DNA of 10,199 nucleotides. Origin: Thermoplasmata archaeon. Lineage in GTDB: Archaea; Thermoplasmatota; E2; DHVEG-1. Under the pieces are notes generated by a model that was not told the origin of the DNA, made no database searches, and was given only the letters and a program-made list of their open reading frames with translations. Made by a program: the position numbers and the translations under genes. Shown here piece after piece: positions 7,211 to 10,199 of the stretch (position 1 is its first letter; each line of letters starts with the position of its first letter). Location: positions 1 through 10,199 of the forward strand of contig DAOWHD010000032.1 in assembly GCA_030641605.1 (NCBI GenBank). The letters are read 5' to 3'.

Positions 7211-9918
7211 AGATTACTTCCGTTGCGTTAAAAGATGTAAAAAGTTATGATGATGCTGCACCAATGATTAGGTTTCAAACTGGGGTTAATGCAATTATTG
7301 GTGAAAATGGATCTGGGAAAAGCACGTTGTGTGAAGCAATTGGATTTGCATTGTTTGATTATCTTTACCCATATAGTCAAGCAGATTTTGTTCGTGACGG
7401 AAAAAAATCAGGCAAAGTTATGGTAACGTTTCAATCTGACAGTGATGGGGAACACTATCGAGTTGAACGTGGTGTAAATCAAGCCCGATTTGACGTGTTT
7501 GATGCTGATACGGATACCCGATTACAACTTAATGGAAAAGAAGAGGTTATTTTATGGTTGAAGGAACAATTAGGCGTTCCCGGGATAATGAATCTTCAGA
7601 CGTTGTGGAAGTCAAGTATTGGAGTGCCTCAGGGAAAATTTACCAATGATTTTTCAGAGACTCCATCCGTGCGTGCTGAGTTGTTTAATCCATTACTTGA
7701 AGTTGATGTGTACCGTAGACTTTGGCGCGATATGAAAGGAGTTATTGATGTACTACGTCATAAAAAAAGCCAGGTGTCTGAACAGATTGCTCGTTTGGAA
7801 AGCACCGTTGAAGATTTACCTGTTTTACAGAAGCAAACAACAGAAATAGCAGATCATATTCAAAAAACAAAGCAAACACTTTCACAGATTACGCAGTGTA
7901 TTAAGGTAAATGAACGGGAAAAAACACGGTTTGAAACCATTCAAAAACAAATACAAAAACTCACCAATTCTTTGCATTTACATCAGGAAAAACAAAAAGA
8001 TCTACTTGCACAGCTTAAACAGGCAAAAAAACAGTTAGCAGAAGCGGAAAAAGCAGAAAAACTAGTGAAAACGCATGCTGAAGGATACCGGCAGCATATA
8101 GTGTATTCAAAACAACTTGATGAACTCCATCAAAAAAAGAAAAGAAAAGATGCCCTTGAAAAACAATCTATGCATTTAGATAAACAACAGATGTCTTTGC
8201 AGCAGCAACTAAAACAGTATCAAGAAGATGTTTCTATCGCCAAAAAAAGTAAAGAGCAGATGAAGACCTTAGAAGCAAGGGTAAAAGAACAGCAGCAGCT
8301 CGAAGAAAAACTTGATGACATCAAACAAAAAGAAAAAGAACTTGACCAAACACAAAAGCAACAAAAACAGGTCAAACAGAAGATTTCACAGTTACGAAAG
8401 GAATTTAGTACAATAAATCGGCAAATTGATACGATTCGTTCAATGAAAAAAACGGCACAACAACGTGCTCAGCTTCAAACAAAAAAAGATCGTCTTTTGC
8501 AGAAACAATCTATTACAACCCATCAGCAGCAGGAACAACAAAAAGCTATTGATCTTCTTAACAAACATGAAAAATCCGCTTGCCCTACGTGTTCACGTCC
8601 ATTGAATGTAAAGCAAAAAAAGGAGATAATTTTTCAAAAAAAACAAGAGATTACTCAGGCTCAACAAACACAACAGCAAGTGGAAAACGATCTGAAACAC
8701 ATTACAAAACAATTACAAGAGGCAACAAAAGCTGAGCAGGAGCTACAACGACTTGACGATTTACAAACGATGCGTACCTCATTTCAAAAGGATGCTGAAG
8801 AACAGAAAAATCATAAAGAAAAACTTGATGCTCATGCGTCATCTTTAGGAGAGGAGATAAGGAAAAAACAAGAGCTTATCACGAAGTTAGACGAGTTAAA
8901 AGACCCAAAAGCAAAGTTTCAGCAAGCAAACATTCGGTATGAGGACCATCATGGAAAAGAAGCAAAGCTTAAAACAGTTGAACAAAAACTTACACAGTTG
9001 AAAGAAAGGCAGAATCAGCTTTCCTCCAAGCTAGGCGCGTATGATTCAGTTCAAGAAAAGATTGATTCTATTAAAGCACAGCAAAAACAATTACAGCAGC
9101 CCTATGAAACCTATCTTCAATACAAAGATGCTGGAGGAAAACAAGCTCAACAGAAAAAAATGGTACATCGTTTTCAGTCATCTGCTGGAACCATTGAACA
9201 ACAAATAAGTAACGAGACAACACAGTTAAAAGACAAAAAGAAACAATTTGATAAAAACACTTTTGAAACGATTAAAAAAACGCTTGATGAACAAAAACAA
9301 AAACAGGTGCGAAAGCGAACGCAAATTGATGAATGGCTGAAACAAAAAACTGAATTGGATTATCATATCCGTGATAAAAAGAAGGCGAAAAAACAGTTAA
9401 TGCAAAACCAAAAAGACTACCGTTTTCTTGGTAAAGACATTGAATTTGCTCAGTTTCTCCGTGAAACATTTCAGCAGACACGGCCGTTGATAACTGAGAT
9501 TCTTGTTGAGGAAATCTCCAGAGAAGCTGATCGGATTTATCGGCAGCTTCGCGGTGTTCCTTCCGAAGAGTTATCTTGGACAAGGGATTACGAGATTGTT
9601 ATCCATGATGAAGGAAATGAACGAGCATTTCATAAGTTAAGCGGCGGGGAGCAAATGTGTGCGGCGTTAGCAGTTCGATTGGCAATTTTAAAATTGTTAA
9701 GCAAAATGGATGTCGTGTTTCTTGATGAGCCAACGATGAATCTTGATGAAAATAAAAAAGATAATTTAGTTAGTCAGTTGCAAGAGCTTTCTGGGTTTTC
9801 TCAAATTTTTGTAATCAGTCATGATGAAACATTTGAAAGTATGACAGAACATGTGATTACACTTGAAAAAAAACAGGGGGCGACTCAGTTGTTACAACAG
9901 TTTCAGAGTGGGTTTTAA
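7207..9918 (+). CDS. rad50: Rad50 ATPase of the Mre11-Rad50 complex
   Basis: Rad50 is the SMC-like ATPase that opens and closes around Mre11 to regulate DNA-end processing and to tether ends. The 903-residue protein is complete: Walker A GENGSGKST (32-40), a Q-loop region SSIGVPQGKF, a long coiled coil, and a zinc hook SACPTCSRPL with C459 and C462 near the midpoint. The second coil leads to the signature LSGGEQ (811-816), Walker B VVFLDEPT (836-843) with D-loop MNLDE, and H-loop VISHDE (869-874). The coils are unusually rich in Gln and Lys (many QKQ and KQ runs). Start ATG overlaps the mre11 stop, and GGAGGAGGATC lies directly ahead. Arginines are mostly CGN, with roughly eight AGR. Length and motif order are normal for archaeal Rad50. 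Confidence 0.96.
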   Translation: MKITSVALKDVKSYDDAAPMIRFQTGVNAIIGENGSGKSTLCEAIGFALFDYLYPYSQADFVRDGKKSGKVMVTFQSDSDGEHYRVERGVNQARFDVFDADTDTRLQLNGKEEVILWLKEQLGVPGIMNLQTLWKSSIGVPQGKFTNDFSETPSVRAELFNPLLEVDVYRRLWRDMKGVIDVLRHKKSQVSEQIARLESTVEDLPVLQKQTTEIADHIQKTKQTLSQITQCIKVNEREKTRFETIQKQIQKLTNSLHLHQEKQKDLLAQLKQAKKQLAEAEKAEKLVKTHAEGYRQHIVYSKQLDELHQKKKRKDALEKQSMHLDKQQMSLQQQLKQYQEDVSIAKKSKEQMKTLEARVKEQQQLEEKLDDIKQKEKELDQTQKQQKQVKQKISQLRKEFSTINRQIDTIRSMKKTAQQRAQLQTKKDRLLQKQSITTHQQQEQQKAIDLLNKHEKSACPTCSRPLNVKQKKEIIFQKKQEITQAQQTQQQVENDLKHITKQLQEATKAEQELQRLDDLQTMRTSFQKDAEEQKNHKEKLDAHASSLGEEIRKKQELITKLDELKDPKAKFQQANIRYEDHHGKEAKLKTVEQKLTQLKERQNQLSSKLGAYDSVQEKIDSIKAQQKQLQQPYETYLQYKDAGGKQAQQKKMVHRFQSSAGTIEQQISNETTQLKDKKKQFDKNTFETIKKTLDEQKQKQVRKRTQIDEWLKQKTELDYHIRDKKKAKKQLMQNQKDYRFLGKDIEFAQFLRETFQQTRPLITEILVEEISREADRIYRQLRGVPSEELSWTRDYEIVIHDEGNERAFHKLSGGEQMCAALAVRLAILKLLSKMDVVFLDEPTMNLDENKKDNLVSQLQELSGFSQIFVISHDETFESMTEHVITLEKKQGATQLLQQFQSGF

Positions 9919-9929
9919 TTTTCTTTTCT
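9913..9929 (+). terminator. T-rich terminator after rad50
   Basis: TTTTAATTTTCTTTTC spans the rad50 stop codon and the bases just after it. This is a typical archaeal poly-T termination signal with no hairpin. Confidence 0.45.
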
Positions 9930-10012
9930 GCCTGGCGCATTAGTGTTAAAACAGAAGTATTACGCATGATAGATATCTAAAAGATATATTTTTTAATATC
10001 CTAATATGTATC

Positions 10013-10024
10013 TATTACGTAATA
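10013..10024. repeat. 12-bp perfect palindrome TATTACGTAATA
   Basis: This is a perfect inverted repeat in the AT-rich region after rad50. A second small palindrome, AGATATCT, is at 9971-9978. Either could be a protein site. In DNA this AT-rich, such short palindromes are also common by chance. Confidence 0.25.
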
Positions 10025-10047
10025 AGGTTCTGTATCTGTTCATCTAA

Positions 10048-10199
10048 AATATTATATTTCCATTCTTGATTTCACTGAAAGGTATGTCTTGAAAATCAGT
10101 AAAAATCATACAGAGTCAACAACTGGAAAAACGATTCAAGCAAAAGTAGTAGATAACGCACTTAGAATCTATCTCCTCGTCCATCTCACGTTGATTTAT
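10048..10199 (+). pseudogene. Broken TrkH-type potassium transporter fragment, runs off window
   Basis: From TTG 10089 an open frame reaches the window edge, containing KISKNHTESTTGKTIQAKVV followed by DNALRIYLLVHLTLIY. This resembles the middle of TrkH/KtrB potassium-transport subunits, where a charged cytoplasmic loop leads to a helix of the type (D/E)TARxLYxIYLxLTLL. In a different frame just upstream, 10048-10089 reads NIIFPFLISLKGMS, like the helix end that precedes that loop in TrkH (ILPxLGxGGM). The two pieces are out of frame, a TAA precedes the first at 10045-10047, and the N-terminal ~150 residues of TrkH are absent. A frameshifted, 5'-truncated transporter is the best reading. A short unrelated membrane protein starting at TTG 10089, with AAAGGT before it, is the alternative. 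Confidence 0.4.

Overview
The window is archaeal and most likely euryarchaeal. The best lineage guess is Thermoplasmatota or a methanogen relative, but this cannot be settled from the sequence alone. The archaeal markers are an S17e ribosomal protein, the archaea-specific riboflavin synthase RibC next to its paralogue RibH, a RibL-type FAD synthetase, the Era-like GTPase / DUF2073 / zinc-ribbon trio (ArvABC, also called OapABC), TATA-type promoters, and Shine-Dalgarno sites of the GGAGGT type. The DNA is AT-rich throughout.

Layout. Positions 1-364 hold no supported gene, but do contain a perfect 19-bp palindrome, a pair of direct repeats spaced 20 bp, and a TATA box. A rightward block then runs rps17e (apparently with a CTG start), ribB, ribL, ribC and ribH, mostly with overlapping or nearly touching ends. 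It covers the late riboflavin steps plus FAD synthesis, but lacks the early Arf enzymes and riboflavin kinase. Converging on it from the right is a tight leftward operon, arvA-arvB-arvC. Divergent from arvA is a coiled-coil protein of unknown function with a duplicated EKEKERL-x-KL motif.

From 5463 to 5806 lies a non-genic stretch. On the minus strand it carries the decayed C-terminal end of a second SbcC/Rad50-like ATPase, with an in-frame stop in the Walker B/D-loop region. Then comes a rightward, translationally coupled mre11-rad50 pair with all catalytic motifs. The final 281 bases are AT-rich and end in what looks like a broken TrkH-type potassium transporter running off the window.

The most interesting point is the mre11-rad50 cassette. 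All 23 Mre11 arginines use CGN codons, whereas the neighbouring genes on its left mostly use AGA/AGG. The cassette is bordered on both sides by gene debris, one piece being a different Rad50/SbcC-class ATPase. This suggests that the repair pair arrived by transfer and that a resident SMC-like nuclease ATPase was lost. The second point is the arvABC vesiculation GTPase cluster, whose GTPase has an Arf-like amphipathic N-terminus, sitting next to an uncharacterised coiled-coil gene.
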